Shown in pieces: positions 1 to 7,983 of a DNA stretch of 64,000 nucleotides. How positions within the stretch are numbered: position 1 is the first letter of the stretch; each line of letters starts with the position of its first letter. The notes under the pieces were generated by a model. The model was not told the origin of the DNA. It saw nothing but the letters and a program-made list of their open reading frames with translations, and made no database searches. The DNA lies in the NCBI RefSeq assembly GCF_006965485.1, contig NZ_CP041360.1:8600092-8664091 (forward strand). Direction: 5' to 3'. This DNA comes from Spirosoma sp. KCTC 42546. Its GTDB lineage: Bacteria; Bacteroidota; Bacteroidia; Cytophagales; Spirosomataceae. The translations under genes and the position numbers were made by a program.

Positions 1-458
1 TCCTTAAAGATTGGAGCGTATTCTTCCAGGAACAAATCAAGCGGTAAATCGGGTAGAATAACACCGTCGACACCCACTTCCTGGCACTTCTGGCAAAAAT
101 TCTCTATTCCAAATTGTAAGACTGGGTTGATGTAGCCCATCAGCAAAATCGGCACCGTAACCGGTTCGCCATCCGTTCCTTGTCGGCAATCAGCCAATTG
201 AGTAAACAGCGTTTTCAGCGACATGCCGTTATCCAGGGCCTTGTCATTGCTCTGCTGAATGGTTTCACCATCGGCAACGGGGTCTGAGTAAGGCATCCCG
301 ATTTCAACGATATCTACACCGGCTGCTTGTAAGCCGCGTAGAATAGACACCGTGTCATCAAGATTGGGAAAACCTGCGGTAAAATATACATTCAGCAACC
401 GTTCGCTTTTGCGGTCGAACAGGTTCGTGATGCGGTTTTGAGTTAGTTCCTGAGTCAT
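1..458 (-). CDS. trpA: tryptophan synthase alpha subunit (partial, 3' end outside window)
   Basis: TrpA cleaves indole-3-glycerol phosphate to indole, which is passed to TrpB. The start codon is at 456-458 and about 152 codons are present before the window edge. Reading the minus strand gives MTQELTQNRITNLFDRK, then a stretch with the AGFP and VDIVEIGMPYSDP patterns typical of the TrpA TIM barrel around the catalytic Glu, then LLMGYINPV and DGVILPDLPL. It is the last trp gene in the window and lies 92 nt after trpB. The gap is almost filled by a perfect 26-bp hairpin, and the start codon ATGAC is itself a copy of the hairpin word. The identity is firm; the C-terminus is not visible. Confidence 0.95.
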   Translation of the reverse strand, partial: MTQELTQNRITNLFDRKSERLLNVYFTAGFPNLDDTVSILRGLQAAGVDIVEIGMPYSDPVADGETIQQSNDKALDNGMSLKTLFTQLADCRQGTDGEPVTVPILLMGYINPVLQFGIENFCQKCQEVGVDGVILPDLPLDLFLEEYAPIFK

Positions 459-475
459 TTGGTGGTCATCTAGTA

Positions 476-540
476 GTCATTCGTGGTCATGAGTTGTCAT
501 TTATTGTTACACTGAATGACAACTCATGACCACGAATGAC
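476..540. repeat. intergenic hairpin, GTCATT word family (trpB-trpA)
   Basis: Arms 476-501 and 515-540 are perfectly complementary over 26 bp with a 13-nt loop. Each arm is built from direct copies of the word GTCATT or GTCATG separated by 3-4 nt, and the word series continues outward from 475 to the trpA start codon. There is no U-run, so it is not an ordinary terminator. Members of the same family lie in the trpD-trpC gap, in front of trpE and, degraded, in front of nirD. Confidence 0.9.
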
Positions 541-550
541 AATCTAATGG

Positions 551-1750
551 CTAAAGGTATTTGGAATACGTACTTAAATCTTTATCGCCACGGCCCGATA
601 GGCACACCACGACGACATCACTTGGCTTAAGGTTCATTTTCTCCAGTGCTGCCAGGGCGTGGGCCGATTCCAGCGCTGGAATAATACCTTCGAGCTTACT
701 CAATTGAAAACCTGCCTGAAGTGCTTCATCATCCGTAATGGCGTAGAAATCACCCCGGCCCGATTCGAACAAATGAGCGTGCAAAGGGCCAATGCCCGGA
801 TAATCCAGACCCGCCGAAATGGAATAGGGCTCAATAACCTGGCCATCTTCAGTTTGCATCAGAATGGTCCGGCTTCCGTGTAAAACTCCTGGTTTCCCAA
901 GCGCAGTCGTAGCGGCCGAATGTCCCGAGGAAACGCCTTGCCCGGCGGCTTCCGCAGCTACTAAACGAACTGATGGTTCATTGAGGTAATGATAGAAAGC
1001 ACCTGCGGCATTGCTACCACCACCAACGCAGGCTACAACATAGTCGGGGTTTGCATTACCGGTTTTCGCAAAAAGCTGCTTCTTAACTTCCTGCGAAATG
1101 ACCGACTGAAACCGGGCTACCATATCCGGGTAGGGGTGCGGTCCAACCACCGAGCCAATAATGTAGTGCGTATCGACTGGGTTATTAATCCAGTGCCGCA
1201 TAGCTTCATTGGTGGCATCTTTAAGCGTCTGGCTGCCCGACGTGGCCGGAACGACCGTTGCGCCAAGCATTCGCATCCGGTCTACGTTGGGCTTTTGGCG
1301 TTCCATATCAATGCTGCCCATGTACACAATACATTCCAGTCCCATGAGAGCACAGACCGTAGCGGTGGCCACGCCATGCTGCCCGGCGCCTGTTTCGGCC
1401 ACAATCCGTTTTTTGCCAAGTCGCTGTGCGACTAAAATCTGGCCAATTGTATTATTTACTTTATGCGCTCCGGTATGGCAAAGGTCTTCCCGCTTGAGGT
1501 AAATTGTTCCACCAACTTTCTCCGACAGTCGTTTTGCTAGAAACAGAGGAGTAGGCCTGCCGACGTAGTCTTCGAGCAACTGCCAGAATTCAGCCTGAAA
1601 CGCAGGATCGGCTATAATGTTGAGGTAGTTCTGTCGTAATTCTTCGACATTTGGGTAGAGCATTTCGGGAATGAACGCTCCACCGAAGTGGCCATAAAAG
1701 CCTTTATCTGATACCTCAAATGAGGTTTGGGGTTCTAGGGTTGTTTGCAT
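551..1750 (-). CDS. trpB: tryptophan synthase beta subunit
   Basis: TrpB joins indole and serine to tryptophan in a PLP-dependent reaction, in complex with TrpA. The 399-residue length is normal. HTGAHKVNN holds the PLP-binding lysine, AETGAGQHG follows, and [10 protein letters not shown] is the phosphate-binding glycine loop. The start at 1750 gives a usual short N-terminal extension before the [10 protein letters not shown] motif. The start codon is only 5 nt after the stop of the PIN-domain toxin gene, so trpB is probably translated from the same message as the inserted toxin-antitoxin pair. Nothing suggests loss of activity. Confidence 0.98.
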   Translation of the reverse strand: MQTTLEPQTSFEVSDKGFYGHFGGAFIPEMLYPNVEELRQNYLNIIADPAFQAEFWQLLEDYVGRPTPLFLAKRLSEKVGGTIYLKREDLCHTGAHKVNNTIGQILVAQRLGKKRIVAETGAGQHGVATATVCALMGLECIVYMGSIDMERQKPNVDRMRMLGATVVPATSGSQTLKDATNEAMRHWINNPVDTHYIIGSVVGPHPYPDMVARFQSVISQEVKKQLFAKTGNANPDYVVACVGGGSNAAGAFYHYLNEPSVRLVAAEAAGQGVSSGHSAATTALGKPGVLHGSRTILMQTEDGQVIEPYSISAGLDYPGIGPLHAHLFESGRGDFYAITDDEALQAGFQLSKLEGIIPALESAHALAALEKMNLKPSDVVVVCLSGRGDKDLSTYSKYL

Positions 1751-1755
1751 GCTAA

Positions 1756-2148
1756 TTAGTGCTTAACCAAGCGTAATCCTAAAGCTGGGAGATGATCGAA
1801 ATCGTTGTCTGTAGTATGTAATTCCACATCTAAATACAGCGCTGTAGCCGCTATCCAGATGTCATTTTTGCCCATGTTGCGGGCTGAAGAGTTAAGAGGT
1901 GCCGTTTGGAGCTTTCCTTGACTGAAGGCATCAATTTGTGCATATACAGGAATAACATCAGATTCAATATCAGCAATGGGATATCTATCAATTAGATACC
2001 GCATAAAATCAATCTTCTGAGCACCCCAGTCTGCTTTTAAGGAAAATGCTTCTAATTCACCTACAACTACGATCGGGATAACCGTTTGAATAATTGGCAG
2101 ACTACGTTTGCGAATATGACCAATTAGGAGATTCGTATCATAAATCAT
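1756..2148 (-). CDS. PIN-domain VapC-like toxin inside trp operon
   Basis: This 130-residue protein has the PIN nuclease layout. Asp4 is in MIYDTN, Glu31 in VVVGELEAF, Asp96 in [11 protein letters not shown], and Asp114 and Asp116 in [10 protein letters not shown], giving the usual acidic metal-binding set. VapC-type toxins are RNases that cut tRNA, rRNA or mRNA; the target here is unknown. The ATG overlaps the stop of the upstream 72-residue gene by 4 nt (ATGA), as is usual for antitoxin-toxin pairs, and the stop is 5 nt before trpB. The pair therefore sits in the main trp message between trpF and trpB. Assignment to the VapC class comes from motifs only. Confidence 0.85.
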   Translation of the reverse strand: MIYDTNLLIGHIRKRSLPIIQTVIPIVVVGELEAFSLKADWGAQKIDFMRYLIDRYPIADIESDVIPVYAQIDAFSQGKLQTAPLNSSARNMGKNDIWIAATALYLDVELHTTDNDFDHLPALGLRLVKH

Positions 2149-2363
2149 ACGGCACCTCTATCTCCTTCTGTCAATAATTCGTCCATCCGCCGGTTTTCAT
2201 CTTCTGTAAATTCAGGAAATTTCAGTAGGAAAGGTTCATGAACGGCCGTTTCTTCTAAGAAACGTTCAACGCCCCAACGCTTAATGTCACTTGGTTTATA
2301 GGTATTTAGTTGCCCCTTCTTCATTGGGGGAATCTCATCCTCAATATGCTTCGTCGTTTCCAT
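2145..2363 (-). CDS. probable antitoxin partner of the PIN toxin
   Basis: A 72-residue, charged protein directly upstream of the PIN gene and overlapping it by 4 nt. The N-terminal half (KKGQLNTYKPSDIKRWGVERFLEE) and the acidic C-terminal half (EFTEDENRRMDELL) fit a small DNA-binding plus toxin-wrapping antitoxin, but I do not recognise a named family such as Phd, RHH or AbrB. Its role is inferred from position and size. It starts 56 nt after trpF, and no separate promoter is obvious in that gap. Confidence 0.7.
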   Translation of the reverse strand: METTKHIEDEIPPMKKGQLNTYKPSDIKRWGVERFLEETAVHEPFLLKFPEFTEDENRRMDELLTEGDRGAV

Positions 2364-2419
2364 TAGCGTTGTTGTTTAGGCGTTTAACAAGATTAGCGTT
2401 GGAAAAATTTACTCCAGCA

Positions 2420-3064
2420 TTACACTGCCTCTTCCTCTTCAACTGGCCGCACGCGGTCGATCAACTCTTTCACTTTGGCCACATCTTTTACGCCCGGTGC
2501 TAGTTCGACCTGACTATTCACATCGACGCCGTAAAGTTTCATCCCTTTTAGGGTTGCCAACAGATCGAGGTTGTTCAGGCCGATGCCACCACTGATGAAA
2601 AACGGCTTTTCATTATCATATCGGCTCAGAATGCTCCAATCGAAGGTGTGTCCGTTGCCGCCGAACTGATCGCCTTTTGCATCGAATAAAAAGAAGTCGC
2701 ACTGAGCTTTGTAATTGTTGAGCATCGAAAAATTGAACGACTCATCGACTCGAAAGGCTTTGATAATATTAATACCACGATTGCGCAGACTCCGGCAGTA
2801 TTCGGGCGTTTCGTTACCGTGTAACTGGATATACTGAAAGTCGTATTTCTTTACCGACCGCAGAATATAATCCGGACTGGCGTTTACAAATACGCCTACT
2901 TTTCGTATTGACCGGGGTATGGCTTTTACAACTGCTTCGTCTAAGTCTTCACCCACAAAACGAGGGGATTGATCGTAGAAAATAAACCCAATAAAATCGG
3001 GATTCAAAGCAGCAATTTCCTTCAGGTTGTCGGCGTCGCGTAGACCGCACACTTTGATTTTCAT
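2420..3064 (-). CDS. trpF: phosphoribosylanthranilate isomerase
   Basis: TrpF isomerises N-(5-phosphoribosyl)anthranilate to CdRP in tryptophan synthesis. MKIKVCGLRD at the N-terminus holds the catalytic Cys of the KxCG motif, QLHGNETPEYC is the second conserved strand, LFDAKGDQFGGNGHTFDW carries the catalytic Asp and glycine loop, and FISGGIGLNNL with YGVDVNSQVE completes the phosphate-binding end of the barrel. The 214-residue length is normal. The start codon overlaps the trpC stop by 4 nt (ATGA), which suggests coupled translation. Confidence 0.97.
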   Translation of the reverse strand: MKIKVCGLRDADNLKEIAALNPDFIGFIFYDQSPRFVGEDLDEAVVKAIPRSIRKVGVFVNASPDYILRSVKKYDFQYIQLHGNETPEYCRSLRNRGINIIKAFRVDESFNFSMLNNYKAQCDFFLFDAKGDQFGGNGHTFDWSILSRYDNEKPFFISGGIGLNNLDLLATLKGMKLYGVDVNSQVELAPGVKDVAKVKELIDRVRPVEEEEAV

Positions 3065-3885
3065 GAGTTGTATGAGTTGATAAAGGTGGGCATGCGTGAC
3101 GTAAAATCGGTGACTAGCGTTTGTAAGGCCGCGGCCGGATCGGCCGTTTTCATGAACGCTTCGCCAATCAGGAAGCCATCGAAACCCGCCCGGAACAGGG
3201 TCAGCATCGTTTCGGCATCGTGTAGGCCACTTTCGGTAATCTTGGCAAATGTATCCGGAATCCGTTCAACTAACCGAAGGGAGGTATCCACTGACGTTGT
3301 AAACGTTTTAAGATTCCGGTTGTTAACGCCCACCAAATCAATATCATGGTTCAGGCATCGATCCAACTCTTCCTCATCATGAACTTCTAGCAGCACCTGC
3401 ATACTCAAATCGTGGGCCTGAAGGCTAAGCTCCGCGACTTCTTCAGCGGTTAAACAGGCGGCAATGAGCAGGACCAGATCAGCACCCCAGGCCTTGGCTT
3501 CGAGTAGTTGATAGCGGTCGATCACGAAGTCTTTACGCAAAATTGGGGTTCCGGGGTTAGCCAGCCGAGCGGCCATTAAATCGGCAGGGGTTCCGCCAAA
3601 GAAAGGCTCGTCGGTAAGTACCGAGAGAACGGCCGCTCCTGCCCGAACATAGCCCTGTGTGGTTTCGGTTACATCTGCTTTACCGTTGATGATACCTTTA
3701 GAGGGCGATTTACGTTTGAACTCAGCAATGATACCTGTGGAGCGTAAGTCCTGAATCGCGTCGCGCGCTGAGAGGCATTGACGTTTGAAGTCAGGTAGTT
3801 GTTCCAGATCGGAGATCGAAGTAGCTTCTTTTCGCTGGGCTACCTCAATTCGTTTTTGTGCAATTATTTCGTCTAGAATCGTCAT
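3061..3885 (-). CDS. trpC: indole-3-glycerol phosphate synthase
   Basis: TrpC closes the indole ring by decarboxylating CdRP. In its 274 residues it shows IIAEFKRKSPSKG with catalytic lysines, VLTDEPFFGG, ILRKDFVIDRYQL, ADLVLLIAACL, LLEVHDEEEL, VGVNNRNLKTF and ITESGLHDAETM, in the standard order for the family. It is a monofunctional enzyme with trpF as a separate overlapping gene, unlike the enterobacterial TrpCF fusion. Its upstream gap to trpD (107 nt) is filled with an imperfect GTCATT hairpin that reaches the start codon ATGAC. Confidence 0.97.
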   Translation of the reverse strand: MTILDEIIAQKRIEVAQRKEATSISDLEQLPDFKRQCLSARDAIQDLRSTGIIAEFKRKSPSKGIINGKADVTETTQGYVRAGAAVLSVLTDEPFFGGTPADLMAARLANPGTPILRKDFVIDRYQLLEAKAWGADLVLLIAACLTAEEVAELSLQAHDLSMQVLLEVHDEEELDRCLNHDIDLVGVNNRNLKTFTTSVDTSLRLVERIPDTFAKITESGLHDAETMLTLFRAGFDGFLIGEAFMKTADPAAALQTLVTDFTSRMPTFINSYNS

Positions 3886-3894
3886 TTTTTATAC

Positions 3895-3975
3895 GTCATT
3901 TTTGTCATTTAGTGATCATTTATTGTCACCTATCGTCTCAGAACAATGGATGACCACTAAATGACAAGTAATGAC
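3895..3975. repeat. intergenic hairpin, GTCATT word family (trpD-trpC)
   Basis: Arms run 3895-3923 and 3946-3975 and pair imperfectly. A perfect 11-bp core (3904-3914 with 3955-3965) lies inside, and the outer GTCAT words pair after a small bulge. The arms are repeats of GTCATT/GATCATT. It occupies most of the trpD-trpC gap and its word series ends in the trpC start codon. Confidence 0.8.
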
Positions 3976-3992
3976 TATGAATGACTCTCTCT

Positions 3993-4979
3993 CTAATTTA
4001 TCAACTTCTTAAAACATACCAGTGCCCGCTTACTTTCCAAGGACTCTCGGGCCAAGGCTACAGCTTCTTCGCGGGTAGCCGCCTTATCGGCCGCCAGTAG
4101 CGCCATCGCTGAGTTGGCCAGAACGGCCTGCTTTTGGGCTGAGGTCGCTTCGTCGTTGAGTACGTTCATGAAAATCTGAGCTGATTCATCCAACGTTTGC
4201 CCCCCTGCCAGCGATTTAGCCGTTTGGATATCAAGGCCTAACTGCGCTGGCTCCAACACCTGTTCGGTCTGATTACTAATGACTTTGAATGGTCCCGTTA
4301 GTGAAATCTCATCATAGCCATCCAGCGCATGCAGAATCATAAACCGCTTGTCTGTTTGCTGATAAAGGTACGCATATAATCGCGCCAATTCAAGGTTAAA
4401 GACGCCAACAAGCTGTTTTCTCGGCTTGGCTGGATTAATCATCGGACCGAGTACATTAAAAAATGTCTTTACACCTAAATCCTTTCGGATTGGGGCTACA
4501 TTCTTCATTGCCGGGTGAAACAGCGGGGCATGCAGGAAGCAAATCCCGGCTGTCTCCATCTTGCGCTGCAACTCGCCTACATCGTTGGTAAACTGATACC
4601 CTAGCCGTTCCATCACGGTTGATGACCCAACCAGCGACGAAACGCCGTGGTTACCATGCTTGGCTACACACTGTCCCGCCCCCGCAACGACGAATGATGA
4701 TAACGTTGATATATTAAACGTGTCTTTGCCGTCACCTCCAGTACCACACAAATCCATAGGGTCATAAGCGGCAAGGTCGACGGGCAGGCAGAGTTCCAGC
4801 ATGGCGTCGCGGAAACCTTCGAGTTCTTCCAGACGCAGACTGCGCATCATATAAACCGTTAGAAATGACGCAATCTGTGCCGGATTATATTCACCCCGCC
4901 CAATACCCAACAGAACTTCCCGTGCCTGGTCTTTGGTGAGGTGCTTGTATTCAAAAAGGTGGTTTAAAATAGCTTTCAT
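3993..4979 (-). CDS. trpD: anthranilate phosphoribosyltransferase
   Basis: TrpD transfers the phosphoribosyl group from PRPP to anthranilate. CGTGGDGKDTFNIST is the PRPP-binding glycine motif, KHGNHGVSSLVGSSTVMERLG the following conserved loop, and FLHAPLFHPAMKNVAPIRKDLG the anthranilate-binding region. NVLGPMINPAKP is also present. At 328 residues it is full length and unfused to TrpG. It begins 11 nt after the methyltransferase-like gene on the same strand, so it is in the same transcription unit. Confidence 0.97.
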   Translation of the reverse strand: MKAILNHLFEYKHLTKDQAREVLLGIGRGEYNPAQIASFLTVYMMRSLRLEELEGFRDAMLELCLPVDLAAYDPMDLCGTGGDGKDTFNISTLSSFVVAGAGQCVAKHGNHGVSSLVGSSTVMERLGYQFTNDVGELQRKMETAGICFLHAPLFHPAMKNVAPIRKDLGVKTFFNVLGPMINPAKPRKQLVGVFNLELARLYAYLYQQTDKRFMILHALDGYDEISLTGPFKVISNQTEQVLEPAQLGLDIQTAKSLAGGQTLDESAQIFMNVLNDEATSAQKQAVLANSAMALLAADKAATREEAVALARESLESKRALVCFKKLIN

Positions 4980-4990
4980 TAGGGTTTATT

Positions 4991-5722
4991 TTATTGTAGA
5001 GACGCAATACCTTGCGTTTCCTTATCCGGATGGTTCTTTATCCGAATGGTTTTAGCTAGGCGTAGCATTTGATGCGCGCCTTTTTGAAAATGATAATCAA
5101 TAGGAGCTACTTCTACCTGAATCCCTTTTTCTTGACAGGCTGCTAAAACCCTGTTTAGATAAGGTGATGGTTGGCCATTCAAAGCGATTATCGGGAAAAT
5201 ACGAACCTCGCTGGCTACACGGAGTAGCTCGTGTATCGACTCAAGATGAAACGCTGCCGACAGTTGTTCCGAATACAGAAATAGAAAATGCGAACACAGC
5301 GCCAAATCAAATGACTGATCTGGAAATGGCAATTTGGGTAATGCGGTGGCCTGATAGCGGCCCTGTTGTCGGCCAGCCTCGTAATCATCCAGAAATTGAT
5401 TCATTGCCTTCATGCGTTCGTTGCCTACTTCATCGGGATCACGAAATGTTGTCCAGTTATACTGATCTGCGTTTTTGTGCAGTTGGCCGATGACAATGTC
5501 GTACGTCTCCCGAATACGTTCGGTTAATTCATGAGCCGAAAAAGTGTAAATCGGATCGATAGATACTACCGAATTGCCAACTGCTTTCATTTCGACGTTG
5601 AAACTGGCAGGGCCATCACCGACGCCCAATATTTGTTTGGTCAGGTCGTCATCTGTTAAGCGAAACATCTGTCGATACTCGGCCAACGTTCGACCCCAGG
5701 GAACAACTTTATTCAGTTTCAT
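4991..5722 (-). CDS. class I SAM-dependent methyltransferase-like protein in trp operon
   Basis: A 243-residue protein with a Rossmann methyltransferase outline. ILGVGDGPASFN resembles motif I (the SAM glycine loop), VVSIDPIY motif II with its acidic residue, and FPDQSFDLALCSHFLFLY motif IV/V. The substrate cannot be told; no Trp pathway step needs methylation. Its start overlaps the trpG stop by 4 nt and trpD follows 11 nt later, so it is locked into the operon. The last residues (about ETQGIASLQ) are encoded by a GACGCAA/TTGCGTT repeat word, suggesting that a repeat insertion redefined its C-terminus. Confidence 0.75.
   Translation of the reverse strand: MKLNKVVPWGRTLAEYRQMFRLTDDDLTKQILGVGDGPASFNVEMKAVGNSVVSIDPIYTFSAHELTERIRETYDIVIGQLHKNADQYNWTTFRDPDEVGNERMKAMNQFLDDYEAGRQQGRYQATALPKLPFPDQSFDLALCSHFLFLYSEQLSAAFHLESIHELLRVASEVRIFPIIALNGQPSPYLNRVLAACQEKGIQVEVAPIDYHFQKGAHQMLRLAKTIRIKNHPDKETQGIASLQ
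5001..5018. repeat. short GACGCAA...TTGCGTT inverted word
   Basis: GACGCAA at 5001-5007 and TTGCGTT at 5012-5018 form a small inverted repeat around TACC. It lies in the 3' end of the methyltransferase-like gene and supplies its last codons. A related one-armed series (ACGCAAGGACGCAAAG) lies at 8153-8168 upstream of the trp promoter. Confidence 0.55.
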
Positions 5723-6285
5723 GCCTTCAACCAGTTCTCAATCATCTTGACACCGTTTTCTGTCAGGACCGATTCTGGGTGGAATTGCAGCCCTTTCACA
5801 TCGAAGCGCGTATGCGACAGGCCCATGACGCGCCCCTGCTCATCGACGGCTGTAATCCGTAAATCAGCGGGCATCGAATCGGGCACGACTGTCCAGGAGT
5901 GATAGCGCCCAACTGTTAGCTCGTCGGGAATATCAGCGAATAGTCGTTCGGAGTGGTCTGTTACGGTGGCTTTATGGGCCACGCCATGCAGGACATCGCC
6001 AAGGTTTTCGAGCGTGGCACCGTATACTTCGCCAATGCCCTGATGGCCAAGGCAAATGCCCAGAATGCTTTTGGTTGGGCCATACTCTCGAACCAAATCC
6101 TGCATAATACCCGCTTCGGACGGAATGCCCGGGCCGGGTGAGAGCATAATTTTATCGTACTGCCCAACGGCTTCCAGAGCAATCTTGTTATTCCGGATCA
6201 CATCGGGTTTCAGCCCTAACTCTCGTAGAATATAGACGAGATTGTAGGTGAATGAATCGTAGTTATCTAAGACTAAAAGTTTCAT
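5719..6285 (-). CDS. trpG: anthranilate synthase component II (glutamine amidotransferase)
   Basis: TrpG releases ammonia from glutamine for TrpE. It is a class I amidotransferase of 188 residues. The nucleophile Cys78 is in ILGICLGHQGIG, the oxyanion loop is LSPGPGIPSEAG, and His169 and Glu171 lie in GLQFHPESVLTENG. LLVLDNYDSFTYNL at the N-terminus is typical of the TrpG/PabA group. The gene is separate from trpD and overlaps the following methyltransferase-like gene by 4 nt. As the only TrpG/PabA-type gene in view it might also serve folate synthesis, which cannot be decided here. Confidence 0.96.
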   Translation of the reverse strand: MKLLVLDNYDSFTYNLVYILRELGLKPDVIRNNKIALEAVGQYDKIMLSPGPGIPSEAGIMQDLVREYGPTKSILGICLGHQGIGEVYGATLENLGDVLHGVAHKATVTDHSERLFADIPDELTVGRYHSWTVVPDSMPADLRITAVDEQGRVMGLSHTRFDVKGLQFHPESVLTENGVKMIENWLKA

Positions 6286-6289
6286 AAAA

Positions 6290-6383
6290 AAGGGAGGAGT
6301 GGGAGGAAGGAGGAAAGGGAGAAGGAATTAAAAGTATCTGTATGTAACAATCCTTCATCCCTCTCGTCCCGTTTCTCCTTTTA
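6290..6383. repeat. intergenic hairpin, GGGAGGA word family (trpE-trpG)
   Basis: A purine-rich left arm (about 6290-6330, repeats of GGGAGGA/GGAGGAAAGGG) faces a pyrimidine-rich right arm (about 6350-6383, TCCTTCATCCCTCTCGTCCC...TCTCCTTTT). Pairing is imperfect. It fills the trpG-trpE gap and touches the trpE stop codon. Related elements lie at 29582-29666 and 57003-57102. Confidence 0.75.
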
Positions 6384-7820
6384 AATTGTTTTTGCTTGTT
6401 CTAGAGCTGTCCGTAAGGCGGCCAGTTTGTTGTGTACTTCCTGTAATTCGCTTTCAACGACCGACTTAGCCACAATGCCAGCTCCGGCCTGATAATAAAG
6501 CGTGTTGTCTTTACTCATGAAAGTGCGGATCATGATGGCGTGGTTGAACTCGCCATCGAAACCCATATAGCCAATGCTACCCGAGTAAAAACTACGGCTT
6601 AGGTTTTCGTAGCGATCAATCAACTGCATTGCATTGTGCTTGGGCGCGCCCGAGAGCGTGCCAGCGGGGAACGTTTCGGCTACGATTTGTAAAGGATCGG
6701 CATGTTCGGTTAAGTCACCTACCACTTTAGAAACAAGGTGAATCACGTGCGAATAGTACTGCACTTCTTTGAACGTCTCAACTTTTACCACATCGCAGTT
6801 GCGGCTTAGGTCGTTGCGGGCCAGATCGACCAGCATCACGTGTTCTGCCGATTCTTTGGGGTCGTCGTAAAGTTTTTGGGCGAGTTCGGCATCGTGTAGA
6901 TCGTCGCCGGTGCGCCGGAAGGTTCCGGCAATCGGATAGATTGTGGCCTGACGGTTCTTGACGACAATCTGTGATTCGGGCGAAGAGCCGAAAATTTTGT
7001 AATTGCCGTAATCGAAGTAAAATAAATAAGGGGAGGGGTTCAGCGACCGTAACGCCCGGTATACATTGAATTCGTCGCCCGTGAAGGGTGTCGAAAACCG
7101 GCGGGATAATACAATCTGGAATACATCACCCCGCTGGCAGTGATCTTTCCCTTTTTGAATAACTGCTCGAAACTCATCGTCGGTGAAGTTCGACTGTTCG
7201 GGTCCGGCTGTGCTGAATGAGTAAGTAGGGTAATTGCGACTGGTAATCAGATCACTGATGTAGTCAAGTGTGCTTTCAGGCTCGGTGTCGCCGTCGCGGA
7301 GATAGTTGTGTTCAAACAAATACAGCTCATCTTTGAAATGGTTGATGGCGAGTACGTAGCGATATACCGTGAAGACCGCTGCCGGAATCTGATTTTCGGT
7401 TGGTACAGGCGCATGAAGGGTAATATCCTCGAAGCTCTGCACCGCCGGATAGCCAAAATAGCCAAACAAGCCGTTGGTAATGAAAGGAAACGGTGCCTTC
7501 TCGTGTTTGAAACTATCCTTGAATTCTTGCAGGGCAGCCCGCATTTTGTGGACAGGCAACGTTTGAGTTTGTTCGGTTTCGCCCGGTAACTGAACCGTAA
7601 GCTGATTCCCTTCGTACGAAAACCGTGAAACAGGATCGAAGGCGATGTACGAGAAACTATTATCGTTGCCGTGATAATCAGAGCTTTCGAGCAGAATACT
7701 GTTCAGAAAGCGATCGCGGATACGCAGGTAAATGCTTACGGGCGTGATAATATCGGCCAGCATTCGTTTGTGGCGGCTAACAACGCGGTAGAATGTGGTT
7801 GGCGAAAGGGTAGTAGTCAT
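6381..7820 (-). CDS. trpE: anthranilate synthase component I
   Basis: TrpE converts chorismate to anthranilate using ammonia from TrpG. The 479-residue protein has an N-terminal regulatory region with LLESSDYHGNDNSFSYIAFDP, which includes the LLES-type tryptophan feedback site. The chorismate-binding C-terminal domain shows GDVFQIVLSRRF, SPSPYLFYFDYGNYKIFGSSPE, PIAGTFRRTGD, EHVMLVDLARNDLSR, FPAGTLSGAPK and YQAGAGIVAKSVVESELQEV. It is the first enzyme gene of the operon, directly downstream of the attenuator. The start codon ATGAC is part of the GTCATT repeat series. Confidence 0.97.
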   Translation of the reverse strand: MTTTLSPTTFYRVVSRHKRMLADIITPVSIYLRIRDRFLNSILLESSDYHGNDNSFSYIAFDPVSRFSYEGNQLTVQLPGETEQTQTLPVHKMRAALQEFKDSFKHEKAPFPFITNGLFGYFGYPAVQSFEDITLHAPVPTENQIPAAVFTVYRYVLAINHFKDELYLFEHNYLRDGDTEPESTLDYISDLITSRNYPTYSFSTAGPEQSNFTDDEFRAVIQKGKDHCQRGDVFQIVLSRRFSTPFTGDEFNVYRALRSLNPSPYLFYFDYGNYKIFGSSPESQIVVKNRQATIYPIAGTFRRTGDDLHDAELAQKLYDDPKESAEHVMLVDLARNDLSRNCDVVKVETFKEVQYYSHVIHLVSKVVGDLTEHADPLQIVAETFPAGTLSGAPKHNAMQLIDRYENLSRSFYSGSIGYMGFDGEFNHAIMIRTFMSKDNTLYYQAGAGIVAKSVVESELQEVHNKLAALRTALEQAKTI

Positions 7821-7825
7821 TTGAT

Positions 7826-7903
7826 AGTCATTAAGTGGTCATTTATCGTCATTGGTTGTCATTGCGCTTGTAATTAGTGACCACGAATGATCAACTAATG
7901 ACT
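7826..7903. repeat. hairpin, GTCATT word family (between attenuator and trpE)
   Basis: Left arm 7826-7857 and right arm 7872-7903 pair at about 22 of 31 positions. Both arms are repeats of GTCATT spaced by 3-5 nt. The element lies in the leader RNA after the terminator and before the trpE start, so readthrough transcripts carry it directly next to the first start codon. Confidence 0.75.
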
Positions 7904-7912
7904 AGAAATGAC

Positions 7913-7948
7913 AAAAAATAAGGCTCACCGGGATGACGGTGAGCCTTA
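7913..7948 (-). terminator. trp attenuator: intrinsic terminator before trpE
   Basis: On the minus strand 7948-7937 pairs with 7930-7919 in a perfect 12-bp GC-rich stem (core AAGGCTCACC with GGTGAGCCTT). The loop is 6 nt, and six U residues (7918-7913) follow immediately. It lies 93 nt upstream of trpE and 36 nt downstream of a Trp-rich leader peptide, the layout of ribosome-mediated attenuation. The loop and adjoining 3' arm contain TCATCCC, complementary to GGGATGA at the end of the leader peptide gene (7990-7984), a candidate antiterminator pairing. Confidence 0.88.
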
Positions 7949-7983
7949 GGAAATTTGTTGAAAAACAACAATAGCGGCAACCT

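Noticed and set aside
451..546. CRISPR-like array from the repeated GTCATT words
   Set aside because: The words are too short, have no spacers of constant length, and form an inverted repeat instead of a direct array.
989..1435. 148-codon plus-strand ORF
   Set aside because: It lies wholly opposite trpB, reads as low-quality protein with no family features, and trpB is certain.
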